From DATKPC01 sp035524275 (GTDB lineage Bacteria; Pseudomonadota; Gammaproteobacteria; Burkholderiales; Burkholderiaceae_F), in NCBI GenBank assembly GCA_035524275.1, contig DATKPC010000019.1:1-36750 (forward strand): a stretch of DNA of 36,750 nt, in the 5' to 3' direction. Under the pieces are notes generated by a model. The model saw only the letters and a program-made list of their open reading frames with translations. It ran no database searches and was not told where the DNA came from. This document shows, piece after piece, positions 15,115 to 22,894 of this stretch; the stretch's first letter is position 1, and each line of letters opens with the position of its first letter. The position numbers were made by a program, and so were the translations under genes.

Positions 15115-18042
15115 TCAGGATACCGCGCCGGCGCCGACGCGCTCGCGATACAGGTCGAGCTGCTCCCGGTTGAAGTGCTCGTAGCTGCGCTGCCACTCCG
15201 AGGGCTGCGTGACGGGCTGGACCTGCACGGCCGTGACCTTGTACTCCGGGCAGTTCGTCGCCCAGTCGGAGCTGTCGGTCGTGATCACGTTGGCGCCGGA
15301 CTCCGGGAAGTGGAACGTCGTGTAGACGACGCCCGGCTGGACGCGGTCGGTGACGAGCGCGCGCAGCACGGTCTGGCCGGCACGGCTCTCGATGCCGACC
15401 CAGTCGCCGTCGCGCACGCCGCGTTCCTCGGCATCATGCGGATGGATTTCGAGGCGGTCCTCGTCGTGCCACGCGACGTTCGCGGTGCGGCGCGTCTGCG
15501 CGCCGACGTTGTATTGCGACAGCACGCGCCCGGTGGTCAACAGCAGCGGGTAGCGGCGCGTCACCTTTTCGTCCGAAGGGACGTACTTGGTGATGAAGAA
15601 GCGTCCCTTGCCGCGGACGAAATGATCGACGTGCATCGTCGGCGTTCCTTCCGGCGCCTCGTCGTTGCACGGCCACTGGATGCTGCCGAGCCGGTCGAGC
15701 TTCTCGTAGGTCACGCCGTGGAAGCTGGGCGTCAGGCGCGCAATCTCGGCCATGATCTCGCCCGGGTGCGCGTAGTCCATCCGGTATCCGAGCGCATTGG
15801 CGAGCAGTTGCGTGCCCTCCCAATCCGCATAGCCGGCGAGCGGCGGCATCACGCGGCGGACGCGCGAGATGCGACGCTCCGCGTTCGTGAACGTGCCGTC
15901 CTTCTCCAGGAACGACGAGCCCGGCAGGAAGACGTGCGCGTACTTGGCCGTCTCGTTGAGGAAGATGTCCTGCACGACGATGCACTCCATCGCCGACAGC
16001 GCGCTCGCGACGTGCTGCGTGTTGGGATCGGACTGCACGATGTCCTCGCCCTGGCAGTAGAGGCCCTTGAAGCTGCCGTGCAGCGCCGCATCGAACATGT
16101 TGGGGATCCGCAGGCCGGGTTCAGGCTGCAGCTCGACGCCCCAGGCCGATTCGAACAGCGAACGGGTCGTCGCGTCGGAGATGTGGCGGTAGCCCGGAAG
16201 CTCGTGCGGGAACGAGCCCATGTCGCACGAACCCTGGACGTTGTTCTGCCCGCGCAGCGGATTGACGCCGACGCCTTCGCGTCCGACGTTGCCGGTCGCC
16301 ATCGCGAGGTTCGCGATCCCCATGACCGTCGTCGACCCCTGCGCATGCTCGGTGACGCCGAGCCCGTAGTAGATCGCGCCGTTGCCCGCGGTCGCGAACA
16401 GGCGCGCGGCGCCGCGCACGAGGTCGGCCGCGACCCCGGTCGTGGCCTCGAGCGCTTCCGGCGAGTTTTCCGGCCGCGCGACGAACTCGCGCCACGCCTC
16501 GAACGAGGCGATGTCGCAGCGCTCCTCGATGAACGACGCCTTGTGCAGGCCCTCGGTCACGATGACGTGCGCCAGCGCATCGACGATGGCGACGTTCGTC
16601 CCCGGGCGCAGCTGCAGGTGGTAGGACGCGCGCACGTGGGCCGTGTCGACGATGTCGGTCTGGCGCGGATCGACGACGATCAGCTTCGCGCCCTCGCGCA
16701 CGCGCCGCTTCAGGCGCGACGCGAAGACCGGGTGGCCCGCCGACGGGTTGGCGCCGATCACCATGATCACGTCGGACCGCTCGATCGACTTGAACGTCTG
16801 CGTGCCGGCGGATTCGCCGAGCGTCTGCTTCAACCCGTAGCCGGTCGGCGAATGGCAGACGCGCGCGCAGGTGTCGACGTTGTTGTTGCCGAACGCCGCG
16901 CGGACGAGCTTCTGGACCAGGTAGGCTTCCTCGTTCGTGCAGCGCGACGACGTGATGCCGCCGATCGCATCGCGCCCATGGCGCGCCTGGATGTCGCGCA
17001 GCCGCGACGCCGCGTAGCCGATGGCCTCCTCCCACGAGACCTCGCGCCACGGATCGGTGATCTTCTCGCGGATCATCGGCTTCGTGACGCGATCCTTGTG
17101 CGTCGCATAGCCCCACGCGAAGCGCCCCTTGATGCAGGCATGGCCCTCGTTCGCCTTGCCATGGCGGTCCGGGACCATCCGGACGACCTGCGTGCCTTTC
17201 ATCTCGGCGCGGAACGAGCAGCCGACGCCGCAGTAGGCGCAGGTCGTGACGACGCTGTGCTCCGGCTGGCCGAGCTCGATGACGGTCTTCTCCTGCAGCG
17301 TCGCCGTCGGGCAGGCCTGCACGCAGGCGCCGCAGGACACGCATTCCGATCCCATGAACGGTTCCGACTGGCCGGGCGAGACGCGCGATGCAAAGCCGCG
17401 CCCCGCGATCGTCAGCGCGAACGTGCCCTGGATCTCCTCGCAGGCGCGCACGCAGCGGTTGCAGACGATGCACTTCGACGCGTCGTAGGTGAAATACGGA
17501 TTGGATTCGTCCTTCGCGTCGTGCAGGTGGTTGGCGCCGTCGGTGCCGTAGCGCACCTCGCGCAGGCCGACGACGCCGGCCATGTCCTGCAGTTCGCAAT
17601 CGCCGTTGGCCGGGCAGGTCAGGCAGTCGAGCGGATGGTCGGAGATGTACAGCTCCATCACGCCGCGGCGCAGCGCCTGCAGTTTCGGCGTCTGCGTCCG
17701 GACCTTCATCCCGTCTTCCGCCGGCGTCGTGCAGGAGGCCGGGAATCCGCGCCGTCCTTCGATCTCGACGAGGCACAGGCGGCAGGAGCCGAAGGCCTCG
17801 AGCGAGTCCGTGGCGCACAGCTTCGGCACGTGGATGCCGGCCTCGATGGCCGCGCGCATCAGCGAGGTGCCGGCCGGAACGGTCACGGTGCGTCCGTCGA
17901 TCTCCAGCGTCACCGTCGTGGGCGACGTGCGCTTCGGCGTCCCGTAGTCGGTCGTGTCGCCGCCGACGTCGCGCCGCGACGGATCGAACGGATCGCTAAG
18001 CGGCGCGGTGGGGGTGCGGCGAAGCTCGGTGGCCTGGAACAT
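15115..18042 (-). CDS. fdsA: NAD-dependent formate dehydrogenase alpha subunit FdsA (molybdenum catalytic subunit)
   Basis: This 975-residue catalytic subunit oxidises formate to CO2 at bis-MGD molybdenum. The NuoG-like N-terminus holds a [2Fe-2S] site (Cys76, 87, 90, 104), then a His-Cys3 [4Fe-4S] site (His136, Cys140, 143, 149). Two ferredoxin clusters follow (Cys191/194/197/201 and 234/237/240/244). The molybdopterin domain starts with another [4Fe-4S] motif (Cys268, 271, 275, 303). The molybdenum ligand is Cys396 in ARVCHSPTGYG, followed by the conserved His397. No key residue is missing. The start at 18042 has GGAAGG eight bases upstream. It gives an N-terminal extension of about 20 residues over relatives, and its first 47 bases overlap the end of fdsB. 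The enzyme is soluble, with no Tat signal. Confidence 0.96.
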   Translation of the reverse strand: MFQATELRRTPTAPLSDPFDPSRRDVGGDTTDYGTPKRTSPTTVTLEIDGRTVTVPAGTSLMRAAIEAGIHVPKLCATDSLEAFGSCRLCLVEIEGRRGFPASCTTPAEDGMKVRTQTPKLQALRRGVMELYISDHPLDCLTCPANGDCELQDMAGVVGLREVRYGTDGANHLHDAKDESNPYFTYDASKCIVCNRCVRACEEIQGTFALTIAGRGFASRVSPGQSEPFMGSECVSCGACVQACPTATLQEKTVIELGQPEHSVVTTCAYCGVGCSFRAEMKGTQVVRMVPDRHGKANEGHACIKGRFAWGYATHKDRVTKPMIREKITDPWREVSWEEAIGYAASRLRDIQARHGRDAIGGITSSRCTNEEAYLVQKLVRAAFGNNNVDTCARVCHSPTGYGLKQTLGESAGTQTFKSIERSDVIMVIGANPSAGHPVFASRLKRRVREGAKLIVVDPRQTDIVDTAHVRASYHLQLRPGTNVAIVDALAHVIVTEGLHKASFIEERCDIASFEAWREFVARPENSPEALEATTGVAADLVRGAARLFATAGNGAIYYGLGVTEHAQGSTTVMGIANLAMATGNVGREGVGVNPLRGQNNVQGSCDMGSFPHELPGYRHISDATTRSLFESAWGVELQPEPGLRIPNMFDAALHGSFKGLYCQGEDIVQSDPNTQHVASALSAMECIVVQDIFLNETAKYAHVFLPGSSFLEKDGTFTNAERRISRVRRVMPPLAGYADWEGTQLLANALGYRMDYAHPGEIMAEIARLTPSFHGVTYEKLDRLGSIQWPCNDEAPEGTPTMHVDHFVRGKGRFFITKYVPSDEKVTRRYPLLLTTGRVLSQYNVGAQTRRTANVAWHDEDRLEIHPHDAEERGVRDGDWVGIESRAGQTVLRALVTDRVQPGVVYTTFHFPESGANVITTDSSDWATNCPEYKVTAVQVQPVTQPSEWQRSYEHFNREQLDLYRERVGAGAVS

Positions 18043-19606
18043 CGGTCTTGCCTTCCGTATTGAAGTCTTCGGGGAAGTGGTTCAGGGCGGACATCACCGG
18101 GTACGGCGTCATCCCGCCCATCGCGCACAGTGATCCGCTGAGCATCGTGTCGCACAGGTCGCGCAGCAGCGCGATCTGGCGCGGCCGGTCGCGCCCGGCG
18201 ATGATGCGGTCGATGACCTCGACGCCGCGCACCGCGCCGATCCGGCACGGCGTGCACTTGCCGCACGATTCGTCGGCGCAGAACTGCATCGCGTAGCGCG
18301 CCAGCCGCGCCATGTCGGCGCGGTCGTCGTGCACGACGATGCTGCCGTGGCCCAGCACGGCGCCGACGGCCGCATAGGCCTCGTAGTCGAGCGGGACGTC
18401 CCACTGCGCCGGCGGCAGGTAGGCGCCCAGCGGGCCGCCGACCTGCGCGGCGCGGGCCGCCCGCCCGCTGGCGGTGCCGCCGCCCCAGTCGTCGATCAGC
18501 TCGCGCAGCGTGATGCCGAAGGCGGTTTCGATCAGGCCGCCGTGCCGGACGTTGCCGGCCAGCTGCACCGTCAGCGTCCCGCGCGAGCGCCCGACGCCGA
18601 AGTCGCGATAGAACGCCGCGCCGCGCGCCAGCACGATCGGGACCGTGGCGAGCGTCACGACATTGTTGATGACCGTCGGCTTGCCGAACAGGCCTTGCAG
18701 CGCCGGCAGCGGCGGCTTCGCGCGAACGACGCCGCGCTTGCCCTCGAGGCTTTCGAGCAGCGCGGTCTCCTCGCCGCAGACGTAGGAGCCGGCCCCCATG
18801 CGCACGTCGAGGTCGAAGTCGCGGCCGCTGCCGCCGACGTCGCGACCCAGGTAGCCGGCGTCGCGCGCGGCGCGGATCGCCGCCTCCAGCGCCCGCACCG
18901 CGTGCGGATACTCGCTGCGGACGTAGATGTACCCCATCGTTGCGCCGGTCGCGATGCCGGCGATCGTCATGCCTTCGATGAGGACGAATGGATCGCTTTC
19001 CATGAGCAGGCGGTCGGCGAAGCTGCCGGAATCGCCCTCGTCCGCGTTGCAGACGACGTATTTCGTGGCGGCCGTCGCGCGCTGCGCCGTCTGCCACTTG
19101 ATGCCGGTCGGAAATGCGGCGCCGCCGCGGCCGCGCAGCCCGGAGGCGGTGACTTCGGCGACGATCTCCTCGGGGGTCATCGTCGCGGCGCGCGCGAGGC
19201 CCTGGTAGCCTTCGTGCGCGACGTAATCCGGCAGCGACCGCGGGTCGGTGATGCCGGCGCGGGCGAACGTCAGTCGCTGCTGGCGCTTCAGGTACGGATG
19301 CTCGTCGATCCGGCCCCGTGCCAGCGGGTGCGCGGCGAGGCCCGCGGCGTGCGGATCCGGAAACCCGGCCGCGAAGAGGGCGCCGACGTCCGCGACGTCG
19401 ACCGGCCCGAACGCGTGGCGCCCGTCGGCGCCAGCGACCTCGACGAGCGGCTCGAGCCAGAAGAGGCCGCGTGAGCCGTTGCGCACGATGCGCAGCGGCA
19501 CGCCGCGGGCCCGCGCCTCGGCGTCGATCGCGTGCGCGAGCGCATCGGCGCCGACGGCGAGCGCGGCGGAATCGCACGGCACGTAGACGGTCGTCGCGGC
19601 GCTCAT
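17996..19606 (-). CDS. fdsB: NAD-dependent formate dehydrogenase beta subunit FdsB (FMN/NADH subunit)
   Basis: This 536-residue diaphorase subunit passes electrons from the FeS chain through FMN to NAD+. It is homologous to NuoF with an N-terminal thioredoxin-like region. Motifs are SGLRGRGGAAFPTGIKW (155-171) for nucleotide/FMN, NADEGDSGSFADR (187-199), GAGSYVCGEETAL, and the [4Fe-4S] ligands Cys448, 451, 454 (ESCGKCTPC) and Cys494. Its ATG at 19606 overlaps the fdsG stop as ATGA. The last 47 bases run into fdsA in another frame, encoding a polar tail (TDVPGHRASPHPHRAA) beyond the usual NHFPEDF end. Tight overlaps on both sides imply coupled translation of the three electron-transfer subunits. 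Confidence 0.96.
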   Translation of the reverse strand: MSAATTVYVPCDSAALAVGADALAHAIDAEARARGVPLRIVRNGSRGLFWLEPLVEVAGADGRHAFGPVDVADVGALFAAGFPDPHAAGLAAHPLARGRIDEHPYLKRQQRLTFARAGITDPRSLPDYVAHEGYQGLARAATMTPEEIVAEVTASGLRGRGGAAFPTGIKWQTAQRATAATKYVVCNADEGDSGSFADRLLMESDPFVLIEGMTIAGIATGATMGYIYVRSEYPHAVRALEAAIRAARDAGYLGRDVGGSGRDFDLDVRMGAGSYVCGEETALLESLEGKRGVVRAKPPLPALQGLFGKPTVINNVVTLATVPIVLARGAAFYRDFGVGRSRGTLTVQLAGNVRHGGLIETAFGITLRELIDDWGGGTASGRAARAAQVGGPLGAYLPPAQWDVPLDYEAYAAVGAVLGHGSIVVHDDRADMARLARYAMQFCADESCGKCTPCRIGAVRGVEVIDRIIAGRDRPRQIALLRDLCDTMLSGSLCAMGGMTPYPVMSALNHFPEDFNTEGKTDVPGHRASPHPHRAA

Positions 19607-20079
19607 CGCCCGGTCGCGCGCGTGGCGGCGGCCAGCAGCCGGTCGAAGCGTTGCGGCGTCACCCGCGCGTGCGGCTCGTCGTTGATCGACAGCGCCGGGG
19701 ACTGCGCGCACAGGCCGAGGCAGTAGACCGGCTCGAGGCCGATGCGGCCGTCGGCGCTGCGTCCATGCATCTCGCAACCGAGCTTCGCGGCAACGTGCCG
19801 CGTCAACGCCTCGGCGCCCATGCTCTGGCAGGACTCCGCCTGGCAGACCTGCACGCGCAGCGCCGGCGGCGGCGTAGTCCGGAAGTGATGATAGAACGTG
19901 ACGACACCGTGGACTTCGGCGCGCGACAGGTTCAGTGCCTGCGCGATCTCGCCCAGGCGATCGGGCGGCACGAAGCCGAGGTGTTCCTGGATCTCGTGCA
20001 GCAGCGGCAGCAGGCCGCCCGGGCGCGTCCGGTGACGCTCGATCGACGCGCCCACGGCGTCCTCAATGGTGTTCTGCAT
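19603..20079 (-). CDS. fdsG: NAD-dependent formate dehydrogenase gamma subunit FdsG
   Basis: This 158-residue NuoE-like subunit carries one [2Fe-2S] cluster with ligands Cys79, Cys84, Cys120 and Cys124 (CQAESC and CLGLC). The N-terminal helical part includes GLLPLLHEIQEHLGFVP and GVVTFYHHFRT, typical of the family. It is the first gene of the operon; ATG at 20079 follows the 171-base divergent promoter region shared with the regulator. It ends with the ATGA overlap into fdsB. Order, sizes and motifs match the fdsGBACD operons of Cupriavidus and Rhodobacter. Confidence 0.95.
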   Translation of the reverse strand: MQNTIEDAVGASIERHRTRPGGLLPLLHEIQEHLGFVPPDRLGEIAQALNLSRAEVHGVVTFYHHFRTTPPPALRVQVCQAESCQSMGAEALTRHVAAKLGCEMHGRSADGRIGLEPVYCLGLCAQSPALSINDEPHARVTPQRFDRLLAAATRATGR

Positions 20080-20119
20080 CGGTTTCCCGTCGTTCCCGCG
20101 CGGCGCCGCGACGCCGGCT

Positions 20120-20152
20120 CATATATGATTCGCGCTACATATTTGAATCGCG
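20120..20152 (-). promoter_or_regulatory. 18-base-period direct repeat upstream of fdsG
   Basis: CATATATGATTCGCG (20120-20134) and CATATTTGAATCGCG (20138-20152) match at 13 of 15 positions, 18 bases apart. A related CTACATAT occurs again at the regulator's start codon (20245-20252). The repeats lie 41-73 bases upstream of the fdsG start and are AT-rich against the background. They may overlap the fds promoter as regulator sites. Confidence 0.45.
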
Positions 20153-20164
20153 TGACTGACAGCG

Positions 20165-20193
20165 TCATCCATGACAGCATCATTCATGGATGA
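20165..20193. promoter_or_regulatory. Inverted-repeat operator candidate in the fds regulatory region
   Basis: TCATCCATGA (20165-20174) and TCATGGATGA (20184-20193) form a perfect ten-base inverted repeat with a nine-base spacer. It sits midway between the divergent fdsG and regulator genes, a common place for the operator of a regulator that controls both itself and its target operon. Confidence 0.6.
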
Positions 20194-20250
20194 ATCTCAG
20201 GGTAGAGTATCCGTCCCGTTGCCGCAATATCAATAAGAATTGACCTACAT

Positions 20251-21321
20251 ATGTGGCGCATTTCGATCCGTCCCGAGTGGTTCCTGTCACGCCCTGTCGG
20301 CGACCCGCTGCCGCTGCCCACGCTGCTGCGCCTGCTGGCGGCGATCCAGGGCGGCGGAAGCATCGCCGACGCGGCGCGGGCGACACGGATGTCGTACCGC
20401 GGCGCCTGGGGATTGCTGCGCGATTTCGAGCGCGAGTTCCGGATGCCGCTCGTGATCAAGGCGCGCGGGCAGGGCACGCGCCTGTCGCCGCTCGCGGACA
20501 AGCTGCTGTGGGCCGACCGTCGCGTGACGGCGCGCCTGTCGCCGACGCTCGACAGCCTGTCGTCGGAACTCGAGGCGGAACTGGAGTCGCTGCTCGTGCC
20601 GTCCCGCTCGAGCTTCCGGATCCGGTCGTCGTTCGGCTATGCCGTCGCGGCGCTCGTCGAAGCGCTCGGGCGCCAGGGCGTGATCGTCGATCTCAAGTAT
20701 CGCAACAGCACGGAGGCCGTTGCCGCGCTCGCGCGCGGCGAATGCGACCTCGCCGGGTTCCACGTCGCCGAGGGGGAGTTCCAGGAGCGATCGCTGCGGC
20801 CGTATCTCGCGTCGTTCGACGCGCGCCACCACCTCCTGATCCAGCTGGCGCACCGGAACCAGGGGCTGATCGTCGCCCGCGGCAATCCGAAGGGCGTGCA
20901 CGCGGTCACCGACCTCGCGCGACCCGAGATCCGGTTCGTGAACCGCCAGATCGGATCCGGCACGCGCATGCTGTTCGACCTGCTGCTGGCGCAGGAGAAG
21001 GTCGATCCCGCCACCGTGGCCGGCTATGACAGCACCGAGTTCACGCACGCCGCCGTCGCCGCGTACATCGCCAGCGGCATGGCCGACGCCGGCTTCGGGC
21101 TGGAGATCGGCGCGCGACGCTTCAACCTCGACTTCGTGCCGCTGCTGCGGGAACGCTACTTCTTCGCCTGCGAGCAGGCGGCGATCGAGCGTCCGGCGCT
21201 GCGCAATGTCGTTCGCCTGCTGCGCAGCCGCGAGATGCGCGAGATCATCGACGCGCTGCCCGGCTACGACAGCCGGATCGCCGGTCGCGTCGTGACGCTC
21301 GACGAGGCGTTCTCCGCCTAG
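20251..21321 (+). CDS. fdsR: ModE-like winged-helix regulator with a periplasmic-binding-type sensor domain (FdsR equivalent)
   Basis: This 356-residue regulator is divergent from the formate dehydrogenase operon. The N-terminus (about 22-90) is a ModE/LysR-like winged helix: GGSIADAARATRMSYRGAWGLL, here read as two parts (GGSIADAARA and RMSYRGAWGLL), then the wing GQGTRLSPLADKLL. The rest (about 125-345) looks like a PBP-like substrate-binding domain of the molybdate-binding type, with VNRQIGSGTRMLFDLLL and AAVAAYIASGMADAGFGLE. This architecture often occurs beside molybdenum enzymes. Possible effectors are molybdate or formate; the sequence does not decide. Position and orientation match fdsR of Cupriavidus, so I use that symbol by context rather than by proven homology. 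No clear ribosome site precedes the ATG. Confidence 0.82.
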   Translation: MWRISIRPEWFLSRPVGDPLPLPTLLRLLAAIQGGGSIADAARATRMSYRGAWGLLRDFEREFRMPLVIKARGQGTRLSPLADKLLWADRRVTARLSPTLDSLSSELEAELESLLVPSRSSFRIRSSFGYAVAALVEALGRQGVIVDLKYRNSTEAVAALARGECDLAGFHVAEGEFQERSLRPYLASFDARHHLLIQLAHRNQGLIVARGNPKGVHAVTDLARPEIRFVNRQIGSGTRMLFDLLLAQEKVDPATVAGYDSTEFTHAAVAAYIASGMADAGFGLEIGARRFNLDFVPLLRERYFFACEQAAIERPALRNVVRLLRSREMREIIDALPGYDSRIAGRVVTLDEAFSA

Positions 21322-21322
21322 C

Positions 21323-21347
21323 CGGCCGGCGCAACGCGCCGCGGCCG
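21323..21347 (+). terminator. Terminator-like hairpin after the fds regulator
   Basis: CGGCC-GGCGC pairs with GCGCC and GGCCG across an AAC loop, with a two-base bulge (21341-21342). It begins two bases after the regulator's stop codon. No T-run follows. Confidence 0.4.
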
Positions 21348-21417
21348 TCGTAAGCTGGCATCGGCGCCGACCCGATATCATCGTCGGCCCGTCATCGACA
21401 CGTCGCGCCGAGGCCCC

Positions 21418-22722
21418 GTGAAAGAACCGCTGCACCGTTCCTCCGCCGTGCGCCTCGCGCGGCTGATCGCCTCCGGCGAGGCGTCGCCCGAATCGGTGAC
21501 GCGCTCGTTCATCGACGCGATCCACGAACGCGAGCGCGACGTCCAGGCGTTCGCGTGGTTCGACGCCGACCGCGCGATCGCGGCGGCGCGGGAACTGCAT
21601 CTCGTTTCGCGGCGCGGCCCGCTGCACGGATTGCCCGTCGCGGTCAAGGACAACGTCGACACCGCGGACATTCCGACGTCCTACGGGTCGCCGATCTACC
21701 TGAACCATCGGCCGCCGCTCGACGCCGCCTGCGTCGGGCTGCTGAAGGACGCCGGGGGGTTCGTGCTGGGCAAGACCGTCACGACCGAATTCGCCCATGC
21801 CACGCCCGGCGCGACCCGCAATCCGCGCCATCTCGCGCACACGCCGGGCGGCTCGTCGAGCGGTTCCGCGGCCGCGGTGGCCGCGCATTTTGCGCCCCTC
21901 GCGATCGGCACGCAGACTGCGGGCTCGGTGATCCGGCCGGCGGCCTACTGCGGCGTCGTGGCCTACAAGCCCTCGCCGCGATTGATACCTCGCGCCGGCG
22001 TCAAGGCCAATTCCGACATGCTCGACGAGATCGGCCTGTTCGCCGCGCGCGTCGAGGATGCCGCGCTCCTCGCATCGGTGGTCGCGCTGAAGCCGGCATG
22101 GCGCGATCTCGCGCAGCAGGGCGTCGACGGGCCGGCGCCGGTCGTCGGCTTCGTCGCGACGCCGCAGAGCCATCTCGCCGCGCCCTCGATGCTCGCGGCG
22201 CTGGATGCGGCGGCGCGGCGGCTGGCGCTGCGCGGCGCCCGCCGCGCCGACCTCACGTGGCCGCGCGTCTTCGACGGCCTGTTCGAGGCGCAGCAGACGG
22301 TCCAGGCGTTCGAGACGGCGCGTTCGCTGGCGCCCGAATATGCGTACCGTCGCACGCAGCTGTCGCAGCGGCTCGTCGAGGCGATCGAGCGCGGCCGCGC
22401 GATCGTCGTCCACGACTATGTCGCCGCGGTGCAGCTCGCGCGCGCCTGCGGCGCCGCAATCGACTCGCTTTTCGGGGCCGCGGAGGTGCTGCTGGCACCC
22501 AGCGCGCCGGGCGAAGCGCCGGCCGGACTCACCTCCACCGGCGATCCGATCTTCAACCGTCCGTGGCAGCTGCTGGGCTGCCCCGTCGTCAACGTCCCGT
22601 TCGGGCGCGGCGAGGCCGGGCTGCCGCTGGGCCTCAGCGTCGTGGCGCGGCCGGGCGACGACGCGCGCCTGTTCGCCGCGGCCGCCTGGATCGAATCGCG
22701 GCTGGAGGAGGCCGCGGCGTAG
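21418..22722 (+). CDS. Amidase signature family hydrolase
   Basis: This 434-residue amidase has the full Ser-cisSer-Lys triad: Lys77 in AVKDN, cis-Ser146 in TPGGSSSGSAAAVA, and nucleophile Ser170 in GTQTAGSVIRPA. Spacings (69 and 24 residues) equal those of malonamidase. It cleaves amide bonds; the substrate cannot be inferred. The start is GTG at 21418 with GAGG nearby. The upstream gap holds GATATC-like and ATCAT elements but no sure promoter. It is shorter than GatA and has no Gat partners, so it is not the tRNA amidotransferase. It stands alone between the fds regulator and a transporter on the opposite strand. Confidence 0.88.
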   Translation: MKEPLHRSSAVRLARLIASGEASPESVTRSFIDAIHERERDVQAFAWFDADRAIAAARELHLVSRRGPLHGLPVAVKDNVDTADIPTSYGSPIYLNHRPPLDAACVGLLKDAGGFVLGKTVTTEFAHATPGATRNPRHLAHTPGGSSSGSAAAVAAHFAPLAIGTQTAGSVIRPAAYCGVVAYKPSPRLIPRAGVKANSDMLDEIGLFAARVEDAALLASVVALKPAWRDLAQQGVDGPAPVVGFVATPQSHLAAPSMLAALDAAARRLALRGARRADLTWPRVFDGLFEAQQTVQAFETARSLAPEYAYRRTQLSQRLVEAIERGRAIVVHDYVAAVQLARACGAAIDSLFGAAEVLLAPSAPGEAPAGLTSTGDPIFNRPWQLLGCPVVNVPFGRGEAGLPLGLSVVARPGDDARLFAAAAWIESRLEEAAA

Positions 22723-22849
22723 TTTTCGGGCGCCGAGGTCTTTCGCTCGTTGGCGCGGTGGGTGCCCGGCGGACGCCCGCTTCCCGACTCCTCTCCGGCG
22801 CGCACGAGGGCGAGCGGAAACGCCCGCGCGCGACGCGGAGCCCGCTTCA

Positions 22850-22894
22850 GCTCGGAACGCGGCCGCTCAGAACGCAGCCGCTCAGAACGCGGCC
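22850..22894. repeat. Three tandem 15-base repeats covering the stop of the permease gene
   Basis: Units GCTCGGAACGCGGCC (22850-22864), GCTCAGAACGCAGCC (22865-22879) and GCTCAGAACGCGGCC (22880-22894) are nearly identical. The last unit contains the permease's final codons and its TGA stop. The earlier units lie just beyond the gene and keep the frame, so a changed stop would add more copies of the tail. Confidence 0.8.

Noticed and set aside
14797..18063. A 1088-codon plus-strand frame across fdhD and fdsA
   Set aside because: It lies opposite two confidently identified genes and reads as Arg/Ala/Asp-rich low-complexity sequence, as expected from codon bias.
21418..22722. GatA subunit of the tRNA amidotransferase
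   Set aside because: The amidase triad is shared, but there are no gatB or gatC neighbours and the length and flanking sequence do not match GatA.
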